Shown in pieces: positions 62,715 to 64,000 of a DNA stretch of 64,000 nucleotides (position 1 is its first letter; each line of letters begins with the position of its first letter). The translations under genes were made by a program, and so were the position numbers. The notes under the pieces are model-generated. The model was not told the DNA's origin, made no database searches, and was given only the letters and a program-made list of their open reading frames with translations. The DNA is from Microcebus murinus (taxonomy: Eukaryota; Chordata; Mammalia; Primates; Cheirogaleidae): positions 27,497,501-27,561,500 of the forward strand of contig NC_134122.1 of NCBI RefSeq assembly GCF_040939455.1, read 5' to 3'.

Positions 62715-64000
<1,286 letters not shown>

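Overview
The window is nuclear DNA from a primate, most likely a strepsirrhine (lemur-type). Evidence: about 29 dimeric Alu copies carry the strepsirrhine linker (CTATAAATAGAAAGAAATTAATTGG) and the GAGCTAGGCTGACGCCA right arm, and two tiny L1 insertions end in TGTACCCCCATAATATG. Genes are spliced, with canonical GT-AG sites. Gene symbols rest on protein resemblance recalled from the human orthologues; no database search was run.

Layout: four genes lie in the order and orientation known for human 7q22.1. ZNF789 (+; coding exons 2459-11128; KRAB-A, KRAB-B-like, 8 C2H2 fingers). ZNF394 (-; 31378-21594; SCAN, divergent KRAB, 7 fingers). ZKSCAN5 (+; 39449-58003; SCAN, divergent KRAB, 13 fingers over two exons). 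FAM200A (-; 62714 to the right edge; domesticated hAT transposase, N-terminus outside). ZNF394 and ZKSCAN5 are head to head, with separate CpG-rich promoters near 31.6 kb and 38.0 kb. ZKSCAN5 and FAM200A converge. A dead KRAB-A exon at 15.9 kb, paralogous to ZNF789's, lies between ZNF789 and ZNF394.

The remainder is intron or intergenic DNA packed with repeats: Alus (several nested), old L1/L2/MIR pieces, hAT and Tigger-like DNA transposons, MaLR and ERV LTRs (one solo LTR with a perfect 5-bp target duplication), a 7SL-derived monomer, a U2 snRNA fragment, a 35-nt poly-G run and a large TC/CA microsatellite.

How the genes relate: the three zinc-finger proteins are predicted nuclear DNA-binding regulators. 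SCAN domains in ZNF394 and ZKSCAN5 would allow homo- or heterodimers. ZNF789 alone has a near-canonical KRAB-A box, so it is the best candidate for TRIM28-type repression. I see no novel multi-gene system. The most interesting signals are evolutionary: a shared-transposon duplication of a KRAB exon, block duplication of fingers inside ZKSCAN5 and ZNF394, relic finger code in the ZKSCAN5 3' UTR, loss of the human-position ATG in ZNF394, and very short retrotransposition products with intact target duplications.
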